40,370 nucleotides of DNA from positions 1 through 40,370 of the forward strand of contig JAGAWN010000224.1 of assembly GCA_017941355.1 (NCBI GenBank). The letters run 5' to 3'. This document shows positions 1 through 8,617 of the stretch, in pieces. Below the pieces are notes generated by a model. That model was given only the letters and a program-made list of their open reading frames with translations, was not told the origin of the DNA and did no database searches. The DNA comes from Ruminiclostridium sp. GTDB lineage: Bacteria > Bacillota > Clostridia > Oscillospirales > Ruminococcaceae. Position numbers and translations under genes: made by a program. Position 1 is the stretch's first letter. The number at the start of each line of letters is the position of its first letter.

Positions 1-953
1 GCCGCGACTCCCCTTGCTACACATTCGAGCGGGTTTTCAGCAACGTAGCATTTGACACGGGTCTCCTGCGTGATCGCTTCCGGCAATCCGCCAAGCAGCG
101 CTCCCCCTCCGGTCAGTACGATACCGTTCTCATGGATATCACCGATAAGTTCCGGCGGTGTAACTTCAAGCACGGCCTTGATCTCGTCGATGATCTCCAT
201 AACAAGCTCGGCGACAGCTTCCGCGGCGTCAAGATCGGATATCTCCATGGAAACCGGCAGACCTTTAAGCAGATGTCTCCCCTTTATCGTCATTTTCTTG
301 TCTCCGGTGGGGTTGTAAACATTCGTTATCTTCTTCTTGATCTCTTCCGCAGTCTTTTCGCCGATCAGAAGCTTATACTTCTGTGTGACATACCGCACTA
401 TCGCTTCATCAAACTTGTTGCCGGCAACCTTTATCGACTCCGACTTCACGATACCGTTGAAAGACACGACAGCAACATCAGCTGTACCGCCGCCTATATC
501 CACTACCATATACCCGTTCGGCTTTGATATATCTATACCGGCTCCGAGAAGAGACGCTATCGGCTCCTCTATGATATACACTTTTCGCGCACCTGCCGAA
601 AGGGCTGCTTCAACGACTGCGCGGGTCTCCACATCTGTGACCGAGGACGGCACACAGATAATGATACGCGGTTTCAGCAGCATACTCCCGCTCACCTTGC
701 GTATAAACTCGGATATCATAGCCTCCGCCATTACGTTGTCGGATATAACACCGTCCGCAAGAGGCTTGACCGCCACTATATATTCGGGTGTTCTTCCTAT
801 CATGCGATAGGCTTCCTCGCCAACCGCCAATACCTGTTTTTTCTTCTTGTCATACGCAACGACGCTCGGTTCATTTATGACGATACCTTTGCCGCCTATG
901 GTTATTATCGTGTTCGCAGTTCCGAGATCTATTCCAATATCAACTGCACTCAT
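1..953 (-). CDS. mreB: MreB/Mbl-family actin-like cell-shape protein (3' end cut off)
   Basis: This is a bacterial actin that forms membrane-associated filaments and guides cell-wall synthesis in rod-shaped cells. Translating the minus strand from the ATG at 953 gives about 317 residues that run off the left window edge. The phosphate-1 motif DLGTANT is at residues 9-15 and the phosphate-2 motif DIGGGTADVAVVS begins at residue 151. Further on are the conserved stretches EEPIASLLGAG and TGGGALLGGLPE. MreB proteins are usually 330-345 residues, so only the last 20-30 are missing. GGAGG lies 6 bases before the start. It is the last visible gene of the pnp-mtnA-deaminase-cca operon, 17 bases after cca. 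MreB and Mbl cannot be told apart here. Confidence 0.93.
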   Translation of the reverse strand, partial: MSAVDIGIDLGTANTIITIGGKGIVINEPSVVAYDKKKKQVLAVGEEAYRMIGRTPEYIVAVKPLADGVISDNVMAEAMISEFIRKVSGSMLLKPRIIICVPSSVTDVETRAVVEAALSAGARKVYIIEEPIASLLGAGIDISKPNGYMVVDIGGGTADVAVVSFNGIVKSESIKVAGNKFDEAIVRYVTQKYKLLIGEKTAEEIKKKITNVYNPTGDKKMTIKGRHLLKGLPVSMEISDLDAAEAVAELVMEIIDEIKAVLEVTPPELIGDIHENGIVLTGGGALLGGLPEAITQETRVKCYVAENPLECVARGVA

Positions 954-970
954 AGCTTACCTCCGCGCTC

Positions 971-2287
971 TTACGTCACCGCACTGATAAGAGCGTTTTT
1001 TTCATTCTCACATTTTCCGTCTATAACGAGTTCGAGCAGTTCCCTCAGCTTCTCGCCTATCTCCGCGCCCTCATAACCGAGAGCCTTTATATCGCTGCCG
1101 TTTACCGCAAGCTGTTTCAGTGAGAAACATTCTTTCTGCGCGATGATACGCCGCGCGGTCTCCGCCGCCGCACGGTAGGTCTTTATGCGTTCCCGGCATT
1201 CCGGAGCCTTTCCCATATCGTCAGCAATATGTACTTTTATCATATCAAAAAACACTTCTTCACCGTATCTGTTCAGATAGCGCTTTATCAGTGTTTCACG
1301 GTTCTCGATCGGTATGTCGTGGGTCTGTACAAGCTGGGTGACTCTCTCCGAAACGGCATTGCTGTATTTCAGCCGTTTAAAAAAGCTTTCGGCAATAGCC
1401 GTGCTGCCCTTTGCGTGACCCTTGAAGTGTCCGACACCGTCCTCGCCCATTGTGAAATACAGCGGTTTTCCAATATCGTGCAGCAGCATGGTCAGCCGCA
1501 GGTGAAGCTTAGGCTCGATCGCGCCGACTGTCGCCAGAATATGCTCCAGCACATCGCGGTCATGGTATTTTGTGTGCTGCTCAAAGCCCTTGCACTTGGC
1601 AAGCTCCGGCAAGAATACCGATACAACATCACAGTATTCCCGCAGAACGTTCTCACAGTCACCGCACATCAACCGGTTGAACTCGGTCGCTATACGCTCA
1701 CCGGCTATGTTATCGAGCAGCAGGCGGTTGCGGTGAACAGCCTCCGCTGTTTTAGGTTCTATTTTCAGTCCGTAGCAGGACGCGAAACGCAGCGCGCGCA
1801 GGATCCTCAGCCCGTCTTCCCCGAACCGCTCGTCGGGATCTCCGATAGCGCGGATTATCCCGCTCTGGAGATCAGCGCGTCCGCCGAAAATGTCTATAAT
1901 GCCAGTGCGTGAACTGTACGCCATTGCGTTTACCGTAAAGTCCCGCCGTCTGAGATCCTCGGCAAGCTTTGTTGTGAATATCACATTGTCCGGGCGGCGG
2001 TTGTCGGTGTAATTCCCATCGACCCGGTATGTAGTGACTTCAATAGGCATACCGCCGGATATGACAGTCAGCGTCCCGTACCTGATACCCGTTTCGACTA
2101 TCCGGAAATCATTGAGAGCCTGCTTCATCTCGTCCGGCTTTGCACTTGTGGTAACATCATAGTCTTTAGGCTCTATGCCAAGCATGAAGTTCCGCACGCA
2201 GCCGCCGACTGCATACGCTTCAAATCCGCACTCCGCAAGCCGCTCTATTACTGCTTCAACGCCGTGAGGCAGGATAAATTTATTCAT
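971..2287 (-). CDS. cca: CCA tRNA nucleotidyltransferase with HD domain
   Basis: This enzyme adds or repairs the 3'-CCA end of tRNAs in the cytoplasm. The 438-residue protein has the class II nucleotidyltransferase head: AVGGCVRN at about 26-33, the metal-binding pair in KDYDVTT (D42/D44), and RRDFTVNAMAY at about 114-124. Next come the neck motif ILRALRFAS and, near residue 270, a C-terminal HD domain (LLHDIGKP). The length suits a full CCA-adding enzyme with a fused HD module. The ATG at 2287 overlaps the stop of the upstream deaminase by 8 bases, so translation is probably coupled. Whether the protein adds CC, A or all of CCA cannot be settled by eye; a single enzyme adding all three is usual in this group. 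Confidence 0.93.
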   Translation of the reverse strand: MNKFILPHGVEAVIERLAECGFEAYAVGGCVRNFMLGIEPKDYDVTTSAKPDEMKQALNDFRIVETGIRYGTLTVISGGMPIEVTTYRVDGNYTDNRRPDNVIFTTKLAEDLRRRDFTVNAMAYSSRTGIIDIFGGRADLQSGIIRAIGDPDERFGEDGLRILRALRFASCYGLKIEPKTAEAVHRNRLLLDNIAGERIATEFNRLMCGDCENVLREYCDVVSVFLPELAKCKGFEQHTKYHDRDVLEHILATVGAIEPKLHLRLTMLLHDIGKPLYFTMGEDGVGHFKGHAKGSTAIAESFFKRLKYSNAVSERVTQLVQTHDIPIENRETLIKRYLNRYGEEVFFDMIKVHIADDMGKAPECRERIKTYRAAAETARRIIAQKECFSLKQLAVNGSDIKALGYEGAEIGEKLRELLELVIDGKCENEKNALISAVT

Positions 2288-3551
2288 TGTTCATCTCATT
2301 GATTATAGTATTTGCTTTCTCGTAGATAGTTTCGGGATCCTCACCGACGAAGAATTCCCCGCACTCATAAAGCAGTCTGCCGTTTACCATTGTGCGCTTC
2401 ACATTCTGCTTGCTTCCCGCATAAACTATATTTTTGGCGATATTGTTGAGGGGCTGCATATTCGGCTGGTGCAGATCTATCTCAATGATATCCGCTTTCT
2501 TTCCGACCGCAAGAACGTCGCAGTCATAAAGCCGCATAGCGTGTGCGCCGTTCACGCACGCCATTTTCAGCACTTCCGCAGCGTCACAGGCTTCCGCGTT
2601 ATAATCTTTTACTTTCTGCAAGCCGGTAACAAGGAACATCTCACGGAACATATCAAGGCAGTTGTTGCTTGCCGGGCCGTCGGTTCCGATCGCAACCGGT
2701 ATTTCCTCTTTAAGGAAGCGGGTTATCGGCGCGATACCGCTGGCGAGTTTGAGGTTGGAAGCGGGGTTGGTCACCGCATACAGCTTCTTTTCCTTGTATA
2801 TCTCGATATCCCGTTCACTCATCCATACGCAGTGATAACCGCCGCCGCCGTAATTGTACATTCCTATGCTGTCGAGGTACTCTGTGGGAGTCATGCCGTA
2901 GCGTTCCTTGCAGCCGTCAACCTCGTTCTTAGTCTCGGAGCTGTGAACGAATACGGGAAGCTTTCTGCGGTTTGCGAGATCGGAAAGCTGCTTCATAAGC
3001 TCAGCGCTCGTGGTGTATTCCGCGTGGAAGCCGAGGTGGTAGGATATCAGCGGATCAACGGCATTGTACTTGTCGTAGTCTTTCTCCATCTGTTCGACGC
3101 TGCCGCCGAAGTTATTCATCGAATCGCAAAGCACCGTGCGGAATCCGCTGTCTATGCTTGCGTTCACGATAGCGTCGGTTTTCATGTACATATCGAAATT
3201 CGCGGTGATACCGCTGGTGAGGTATTCGAGGATACCGAGGCGTGACAGCCAGTAAACCCTGTCCGGTGTAAGCTTCGCTTCCATAGGGAAAACACGGTTA
3301 TACAGCCATTCCTGAAGCGGCAGATCGTCCGCGAACGAACGCAGGAATGTCATAGCGGTATGGGTATGCGCGTCCTTGAAACCCGGCATGATAACATTCC
3401 CTTTGCAGTCGATCTCCCTGTCAAAGCTTTCACCGCTCTTTTCTCCGCCGATATATGATATCGTGTCGCCGTCAACGTGCAGCTCACCCTCGGTTATATC
3501 GGTGTTCCCGTCCATTGTGAGTAATCTTGCGTTGTAAAATCTTGTTTTCAT
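2280..3551 (-). CDS. Amidohydrolase, MTA/SAH/5'-deoxyadenosine deaminase family
   Basis: This is a metal-dependent amidohydrolase, probably deaminating an adenosine-type nucleoside to its inosine form. The 423-residue protein has the HxH metal motif in DAHTHTAM (about residues 61-68), then FHAEYTTS, VHSSETKNEVDG, GYHCVWMSERDI and GTDGPASNN. That motif order is typical of the MTA/SAH deaminase (MtaD/DadD) branch, although chlorohydrolase-like and guanine-deaminase-like relatives share it. The decisive hint is the neighbourhood: pnp and mtnA lie upstream in the same operon, and these act on the deaminated product. S-adenosylhomocysteine, methylthioadenosine and 5'-deoxyadenosine are all possible substrates. 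The gene starts 2 bases after the unknown ORF and overlaps cca by 8 bases. Confidence 0.85.
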   Translation of the reverse strand: MKTRFYNARLLTMDGNTDITEGELHVDGDTISYIGGEKSGESFDREIDCKGNVIMPGFKDAHTHTAMTFLRSFADDLPLQEWLYNRVFPMEAKLTPDRVYWLSRLGILEYLTSGITANFDMYMKTDAIVNASIDSGFRTVLCDSMNNFGGSVEQMEKDYDKYNAVDPLISYHLGFHAEYTTSAELMKQLSDLANRRKLPVFVHSSETKNEVDGCKERYGMTPTEYLDSIGMYNYGGGGYHCVWMSERDIEIYKEKKLYAVTNPASNLKLASGIAPITRFLKEEIPVAIGTDGPASNNCLDMFREMFLVTGLQKVKDYNAEACDAAEVLKMACVNGAHAMRLYDCDVLAVGKKADIIEIDLHQPNMQPLNNIAKNIVYAGSKQNVKRTMVNGRLLYECGEFFVGEDPETIYEKANTIINEMNNE

Positions 3552-3552
3552 A

Positions 3553-3996
3553 TCACATTCTCTTTTCTATTGTATAATTTCTGTTTCTTCCCGGGTCAAA
3601 ATACACGCATTTTATTTGTGCGCCTGTCTTGTAAAGTCCGTAGCGCTCCCGCGGATCTTCTTCAACAAAGTCGTCTGCATTTGCAAGCTCCTGTCTCCCA
3701 AGATAGTTTATGTAAAGATGCTCACCGACATACACGCTGAGCGAAAATGCCCTGTTTGCGAGGATATCTCCGATGTCCCACAGCAGCCTTTCATACTCGT
3801 CATCGGTAAACGTGTATTTTCCGTTCCAGTTGTCAAAGCTCAGCGTGAATTCGTCAACAATATACAGGGTAAGAATGGTATCTGAACCGCCGCCGAACCT
3901 TATCTCTGTCACATCGTTTTCATCTCTGACTTCTGTGTCATAACGCGAAAACTGCTGCTTTATATCCTTTATCAGCATATCCTTTCTAAACAGCAT
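3553..3996 (-). CDS. Unknown protein within a nucleoside-salvage operon
   Basis: I do not recognise this family. The product is 147 residues from the ATG at 3996. A GTG at 4005 is also in frame, but AGGTGG lies 6 bases before the ATG, so I prefer the ATG. The protein is soluble, with no signal peptide or membrane segment. It is rich in Asp, Glu and aromatic residues and contains [17 protein letters not shown] and a region of alternating beta-like strands. It overlaps the end of mtnA by 11 bases and is followed 2 bases later by the deaminase. It is therefore translated with this pathway and may belong to it, but no catalytic motif is evident. Confidence is that the gene is real, not in any role. 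Confidence 0.75.
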   Translation of the reverse strand: MLFRKDMLIKDIKQQFSRYDTEVRDENDVTEIRFGGGSDTILTLYIVDEFTLSFDNWNGKYTFTDDEYERLLWDIGDILANRAFSLSVYVGEHLYINYLGRQELANADDFVEEDPRERYGLYKTGAQIKCVYFDPGRNRNYTIEKRM

Positions 3997-5050
3997 GATA
4001 GCCACCTGCCTTGCAAATTTTCAGACTTTCCGTGTACGGATATCTGCATATTCCCTTTTCCGTAACTATTGCGGTGATAAGCTCCGCGTCTGTAACGTCG
4101 AACGCCGGATTGTAGCATTTAACCGCCGCCGGTGCGATCGGCTCCTCAAAGAAGTTGGTTTTTATCTCTTCCGGCTCTCTTTCCTCGATCACGATCTCCG
4201 CTCCGCTTTTGCAGTTGAAATCTATCGTTGATGAGGGACAGAACACATAAAAAGGGATCCCGTAGTGCTTGGCGAGGACTGCAACACCGCTTGTCCCGAT
4301 CTTGTTGGCGGTATCTCCGTTCGCCGCAACTCTGTCACAGCCCACGAAACAGGCATTTATCCTTCCCTGCTTCATTACTATGCTTGCCATGTTGTCACAT
4401 ATCAGAGTTACGTCTATACCCGCCTTGTTCAGTTCATAAGCGGTAAGTCTCGCTCCCTGCATAAGCGGTCTTGTCTCATCGGTGTAAACGCGGAACGTAT
4501 ATCCGCGCTCCTTTCCGAGCAGCAAGGTTCCGAGTCCGGTACCGTAGCATGAAGTCGCCAGAGGTCCGGCGTTGCAGTGAGTCAGAACGCCGTCGCCGTC
4601 ATTAACGAGCGTCAGCCCGTACTCGGAGATCGCTTTGCAAATAAACATATCTTCTTTCTGTATGGAGATACATTCATTTCGCATTGCTTCAAGCATTGCT
4701 CCGGTACCTTTACCGCGCTGCGAAAGCGCGGCTTGCGCGACGCGGTCGAGCGCGTGCTTCAGATTTACCGCGGTAGGGCGCGAGGAGTCGAGATAAGAAG
4801 CGTTCCTGCGCATTTCCTCCAGAAAAGAATCCTCATCGTCGGCTCCGGAAAGGTTTGCAAGAACATAAAGCCCCATTCCGGCACATATTCCTATCGCCGG
4901 CGCACCGCGAACTTTCAGTTCACGGATAGCATCGTAAAAATGTTCCGGAGAGTTCAGGGTAAGATGCTCCACCCTGTTCGGAAGTCGGGTCTGATCTATG
5001 ATAACTACGCTTTTTCCGTCATCTGACAGCACTACGTTCTCAGGCTTCAC
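3986..5050 (-). CDS. mtnA: S-methyl-5-thioribose-1-phosphate isomerase (MtnA)
   Basis: The enzyme converts 5-methylthioribose-1-phosphate, or 5-deoxyribose-1-phosphate, to the ribulose-1-phosphate form in methionine or 5'-deoxyadenosine salvage. The 354-residue protein has the family signatures VRGAPAIG (about 48-55), [10 protein letters not shown] with the expected catalytic cysteine, and [17 protein letters not shown] with the catalytic aspartate. The fold is eIF2B-like, but these motifs point to MtnA and not to a translation factor subunit. It starts at GTG 5050, overlapping the pnp stop in GTGA, with GGAGG 8 bases upstream. The placement after pnp and before a deaminase suggests the substrate comes from an inosine-type nucleoside. 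Confidence 0.93.
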   Translation of the reverse strand: MKPENVVLSDDGKSVVIIDQTRLPNRVEHLTLNSPEHFYDAIRELKVRGAPAIGICAGMGLYVLANLSGADDEDSFLEEMRRNASYLDSSRPTAVNLKHALDRVAQAALSQRGKGTGAMLEAMRNECISIQKEDMFICKAISEYGLTLVNDGDGVLTHCNAGPLATSCYGTGLGTLLLGKERGYTFRVYTDETRPLMQGARLTAYELNKAGIDVTLICDNMASIVMKQGRINACFVGCDRVAANGDTANKIGTSGVAVLAKHYGIPFYVFCPSSTIDFNCKSGAEIVIEEREPEEIKTNFFEEPIAPAAVKCYNPAFDVTDAELITAIVTEKGICRYPYTESLKICKAGGYHAV

Positions 5051-5889
5051 TTGTTTTCCTCCAATGATCTGTGTATATTTACGATCGAACCGCGGATAAG
5101 CTTTTTGAACAGCGGTGCGGCTTTTGCGGAAGCTTCCATTACCTCCTCATGCGAAAGCGGATTGTCTGTCAGCCCGCAGCCTAAGTTGCAGACGCAGGAT
5201 ATCCCGACTATCTTCATTCCCGCGTGATTTGCGGCGATAGTCTCGCAGCAGGTGCTCATTCCGATAGCGTCGGCACCGAGCAGCCTGCACATTCTCACTT
5301 CCGAAGGAGTCTCGAAATTCGGACCGGTAAGCTGGATATAAACGCCCTGCTGAAGCTTTATACCGAGGTCTTGCGCGGTTTTCAGAACTATATCCCGCAG
5401 ATCCTTGTCATATATCTCGTGCATATCCGGGAAACGTGTGCCGAGTTCATCAAAGTTCGCACCGATAAGCGGGCTGGGAACAAAATTTGCGATCTGATCG
5501 GTTATCAGCATGAAGTCACCGGCATTGAAATCGGTATTGCAGGAGCCGCTCGCGTTAGTAACGAAAAGCACCTTTGCTCCCATAAGCTTCATAAGCCTTG
5601 TGGGAAGCACCACGTCCTGCATCTGATAGCCCTCATAGTAATGAACTCTTCCCTGCATTATCACAACGGGAACACCGTCCATATATCCGAAAACGAATCG
5701 TCCCTTATGACCGGGAACTGTGGACTGCGGAAAACCGTCAATGTCCCTGTAATCGAGGACAGCCTTTATGTCGATCTCATCCGCAAGCGCGCCGAGTCCC
5801 GAACCGAGTATCAGCGCTACCTCCGGAACAAAGTCTATCTTCTGTTTAAAGCTTTCATAGCATTTCTGCAATTTCTCCTGCGGTGTCAT
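5047..5889 (-). CDS. punA: Purine nucleoside phosphorylase, trimeric class
   Basis: This enzyme splits purine nucleosides with phosphate to give the base and a (deoxy)ribose-1-phosphate. The 280-residue protein fits the trimeric PNP/MTAP family. It shows GSGLG (about 29-33), [39 protein letters not shown] and GADAIGMST. The stretch [12 protein letters not shown] carries Asn at the position that selects 6-oxopurines (inosine, guanosine) in known PNPs. MTA phosphorylases differ there, so a deaminated substrate is favoured. It is the first gene of the operon, with promoter at 5934-5962 and an AAGGAGG site 8 bases before the ATG. General salvage of inosine and guanosine is the main alternative role. 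Confidence 0.92.
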   Translation of the reverse strand: MTPQEKLQKCYESFKQKIDFVPEVALILGSGLGALADEIDIKAVLDYRDIDGFPQSTVPGHKGRFVFGYMDGVPVVIMQGRVHYYEGYQMQDVVLPTRLMKLMGAKVLFVTNASGSCNTDFNAGDFMLITDQIANFVPSPLIGANFDELGTRFPDMHEIYDKDLRDIVLKTAQDLGIKLQQGVYIQLTGPNFETPSEVRMCRLLGADAIGMSTCCETIAANHAGMKIVGISCVCNLGCGLTDNPLSHEEVMEASAKAAPLFKKLIRGSIVNIHRSLEENK

Positions 5890-5933
5890 TCAGTGTTCCT
5901 CCTTGACATAAAATGGATCTGCAATACCATTTT

Positions 5934-5962
5934 ATTATATCATATTTTCCGTGACATTTCAA
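5934..5962 (-). promoter_or_regulatory. Sigma-A-type promoter of the pnp operon
   Basis: On the minus strand, TTGAAA (5962-5957) and TATAAT (5939-5934) are 17 bases apart, 45 bases before the pnp ATG. It probably drives pnp, mtnA, the unknown ORF, the deaminase, cca and mreB, whose gaps are all under 20 bases. Confidence 0.85.
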
Positions 5963-5982
5963 TATAAAATTCGTTCAAAACC

Positions 5983-6014
5983 AAAAATTCTCCGGCAGTG
6001 TATCTGTCGGAGAA
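5983..6014 (-). terminator. Rho-independent terminator of the GGDEF gene
   Basis: Read on the minus strand, a 7-bp stem TTCTCCG (6014-6008) pairs with CGGAGAA (5994-5988) and is followed by TTTTT. It lies just after the GGDEF stop codon and before the pnp promoter, separating the two transcripts. Confidence 0.8.
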
Positions 6015-6020
6015 CCTTTT

Positions 6021-7751
6021 CTACCGAATTATAGCCTCTTCGGGACTTCTCGCGTATCGCGCTTTCAGCATCTTCTTGTTCTCATACATACGTTCGTCGG
6101 CGATCTTGTGTATCTCTTTAAGCGTCGAATCCGCCGTTTTGTCGTTCTGATAATACGCTAGTCCGTAAGCAATACGCAGGTCAAACGGCTTATCCTCCTT
6201 CGCGTTGAACTTGTCGATCAGACGGTTGAAGTTGTAGATAGCTTCCTCACAAACTATGGGAGCATGATCGTCATTTATCAGAGCAACAAACTCGTCGCCG
6301 CCCGTTCTGTAGCAGTTACCTACAGTTCCGAAAGACTTGTTGATTATATCGGCGGCGGTTTTTATGAGCAGATCGCCCGCTTCATGTCCGCGTGAGTCGT
6401 TGATGACTTTCAGATTGTTCACATCAAACTGCACGATCCCGATATACTTGCAGCCGTATTTCTTCGATTCAAGGTCTTCAAACTCAGACTTGAACGCCGC
6501 AACATTCCCTATGCCGGTATTTGCGTCGGTAAACGCGATCTTTCCTATCCTGCCAGCCTGAACGCCGAGACGCACCATTGTGAAGATCTCTCCGAGCATG
6601 GATACCATAAATACTGCGCACATAACGATTATTCCGAGCCGCGTGAAGAAAAGATCATCGTTTCCCACACCGAACTGCATGAACGAGAGTATATCCATGC
6701 AGCAGCACAGAATGTAGAAAAACACCGAAAAATAGTCACGCTGTTTCCGAAGAGCTTTCGTCCCGCGGGTCTTTATCATAAAGATCAGAAGTTCCTCGAA
6801 AACCACGATGCCGCAGAATGCCACAAAAAGCAGGAAGTAAACTCCCATACCGATTATGGTAACAACTCCGAGTCCGTTCAGTAAAAGCATTACCCCGAAA
6901 ACAGCCACAGACAGAAGCTTGAGTATCTTCACGGGGTAAACGTGTTCGGTAACGAAGAACGAGTCGATGAACGCAAGAAACGCGGGAAGAGCCGCCGAAA
7001 GGAAGATCCTCTGGCTCGTTTCGGCATAAGCCACATTCCCGGATACTATATGCGCCCATGAAGTGTCGAACATTATGCCGAGAGAGATCATTATCAGGAA
7101 TATGCCGAAATAAACGCTGCCAAGATAGCTATCCACCTTGTTTCGGGTGAAATAGCCGAATATTATCAGACCGACTCCGAGAACCACGAAAACCACACCG
7201 ATTATCACCGGTATCAGATTCTCTCCGAGCAGACGCTTTACCACGGCTTTCTCGGAGCCTACAAGCATACTTCCTATACCCGACTGCACGGAATACTTCG
7301 TAAAATATATATGCAGTTCAAGATTATCGGCATTTTCTTCCGTAGGAAGCCCGACAAATATGTAGTTGTCAAATCCTGCCATTCCGCCGGCATTGCCGTC
7401 TTCCGCTGTAATGTAAAGCGGTTCTCCGTCGGCATATACGTTTATGACAAGATTTCTGGAATGAATAAAGAGCATTTCACCGGAATCCACCCCTTTTACG
7501 GGTTTTCTGGTGATAAGCGGCTTATCGGGAGGAAGATCTCCTGCCGCTTCTATCATTCCGTTCACAGACATTGTAATGCCGTTTTCATTCTCCCAGCCCG
7601 CGGAAAAGTCATACAGAGGTCTGTCGTTATCACTCCTGTTTACTTCAACCGCGGAAAATGCAGAAACAACAGACGCCAAAACTGCCAGTGCAGCCGCCGC
7701 GATTATACAGATAACCGTTATATGTGGTCTGCTGTCACTGACATATTTCAT
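6021..7751 (-). CDS. Multi-spanning membrane diguanylate cyclase (GGDEF)
   Basis: This protein probably makes cyclic di-GMP in response to an outside or membrane signal. The 576-residue product has an N-terminal membrane segment (about 10-35), then an extracellular domain of about 140 residues. About seven further hydrophobic helices follow (about 180-400), resembling 7TMR-DISM sensors, with a C-terminal GGDEF domain. The active-site motif is intact (RTGGDEFVAL). The RxxD inhibitory site usually found five residues upstream is absent (GTVG there), so product inhibition may be weak. I start it at ATG 7751. A GTG at 7760 is in frame but abuts the GGAGG site. It is a single gene with its own promoter and terminator. 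Confidence 0.88.
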   Translation of the reverse strand: MKYVSDSRPHITVICIIAAAALAVLASVVSAFSAVEVNRSDNDRPLYDFSAGWENENGITMSVNGMIEAAGDLPPDKPLITRKPVKGVDSGEMLFIHSRNLVINVYADGEPLYITAEDGNAGGMAGFDNYIFVGLPTEENADNLELHIYFTKYSVQSGIGSMLVGSEKAVVKRLLGENLIPVIIGVVFVVLGVGLIIFGYFTRNKVDSYLGSVYFGIFLIMISLGIMFDTSWAHIVSGNVAYAETSQRIFLSAALPAFLAFIDSFFVTEHVYPVKILKLLSVAVFGVMLLLNGLGVVTIIGMGVYFLLFVAFCGIVVFEELLIFMIKTRGTKALRKQRDYFSVFFYILCCCMDILSFMQFGVGNDDLFFTRLGIIVMCAVFMVSMLGEIFTMVRLGVQAGRIGKIAFTDANTGIGNVAAFKSEFEDLESKKYGCKYIGIVQFDVNNLKVINDSRGHEAGDLLIKTAADIINKSFGTVGNCYRTGGDEFVALINDDHAPIVCEEAIYNFNRLIDKFNAKEDKPFDLRIAYGLAYYQNDKTADSTLKEIHKIADERMYENKKMLKARYARSPEEAIIR

Positions 7752-7793
7752 TTCCGGCACCTCCGTCTGTATCCGATTTTTATAGGCAAATAT

Positions 7794-7822
7794 ATTTTAC
7801 CATATCTAACAAAATATTTCAA
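7794..7822 (-). promoter_or_regulatory. Promoter of the GGDEF gene
   Basis: On the minus strand, TTGAAA (7822-7817) and TAAAAT (7799-7794) are 17 bases apart, about 42 bases before the chosen ATG. The surrounding DNA is very A+T-rich. Confidence 0.75.
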
Positions 7823-7884
7823 GGTTTTTTGAAAATTTTTGTATATATATCTTTAAAAACAGTTATCATCGGGAGAGCATCATT

Positions 7885-8541
7885 TTATGAACGGGATCCG
7901 ATCACGATATCCAGTATATCCGACGGCTTGCGGCATATATAACTCGCTCCGTTTTCAGTAAGCTCGTCCTCATCGCGGAATCCCCACAACACGCCCGCGC
8001 CGGCAAGTCCGGCGTTTTTTGCGGTCTGCATATCCACTCCGCTGTCACCGGCGTACAGGACTTCATTCCTGTCTGCGCCGAGATCCGAAAGCGCTCTGTT
8101 CACCCAAAACGGATCAGGCTTGTGCGGAGTTCCGGGCAGGCTTCCGTAAACCGCTCCGATCCTCCCGCCGAAATACTTTCGGATAAGTTCGCCGGCGAAC
8201 ACATTGTCTTTATTTGTTATGACCGCGGTTCTTACTTTCATATCGGCAAGTGCGTCAAGAAGTTCGGTTATCCCGTCATACGGTCTTGTGCAGTCCTCGC
8301 TGTGTGCGCCGTAATACTCCGCGAACAGCGCGTGAGTCTTTTCCAGCAGCCGTTCACTGCTGTCCGGAGGCAGGATACGCTCTATAAGCTTCGGTATCCC
8401 GTTCCCGACAAAGTATTTGTACCGCTCGGTGTCGTGTGTTTCAAAACCTTGCTGTGCGAGAGCGTAATTGCCCGCGTTTGCAAGGTCATCGAGAGTATTC
8501 AGAAGTGTACCGTCAAGGTCAAAAAAAACATAGTCAAACAT
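7885..8541 (-). CDS. HAD-family phosphatase (phosphoglycolate phosphatase-like)
   Basis: This is a haloacid dehalogenase superfamily hydrolase that probably removes phosphate from a small metabolite. The 218-residue protein starts with motif I, FFDLDGTLLNT, containing the nucleophile and acid-base Asp pair. Residues 16-80 form a helical cap, motif II is AVITNKDN, motif III lysine lies near GTPHKPDP, and motif IV is YAGDSGVDMQTAKNAG. This is the Gph/PgmB-like subgroup, whose substrate cannot be read from sequence. A longer frame reaches back to 8745 but crosses the divergent rlmA promoter, so I start at ATG 8541, which has GGAGA 7 bases upstream. Confidence 0.88.
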   Translation of the reverse strand: MFDYVFFDLDGTLLNTLDDLANAGNYALAQQGFETHDTERYKYFVGNGIPKLIERILPPDSSERLLEKTHALFAEYYGAHSEDCTRPYDGITELLDALADMKVRTAVITNKDNVFAGELIRKYFGGRIGAVYGSLPGTPHKPDPFWVNRALSDLGADRNEVLYAGDSGVDMQTAKNAGLAGAGVLWGFRDEDELTENGASYICRKPSDILDIVIGSRS

Positions 8542-8565
8542 ATTGATCTCCGTTAAGCGCAGTTC

Positions 8566-8594
8566 TTGACAACCGCGCCGCTGTAATATATAAT
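8566..8594 (+). promoter_or_regulatory. Consensus promoter of rlmA
   Basis: TTGACA (8566-8571) and TATAAT (8589-8594) are 17 bases apart, a perfect match to the housekeeping sigma consensus. The rlmA ATG follows 23 bases later. The promoter sits in the 76-base divergent gap shared with the HAD gene. Confidence 0.88.
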
Positions 8595-8617
8595 AGTAGT
8601 TAAAGAAGGTGTTTGTA

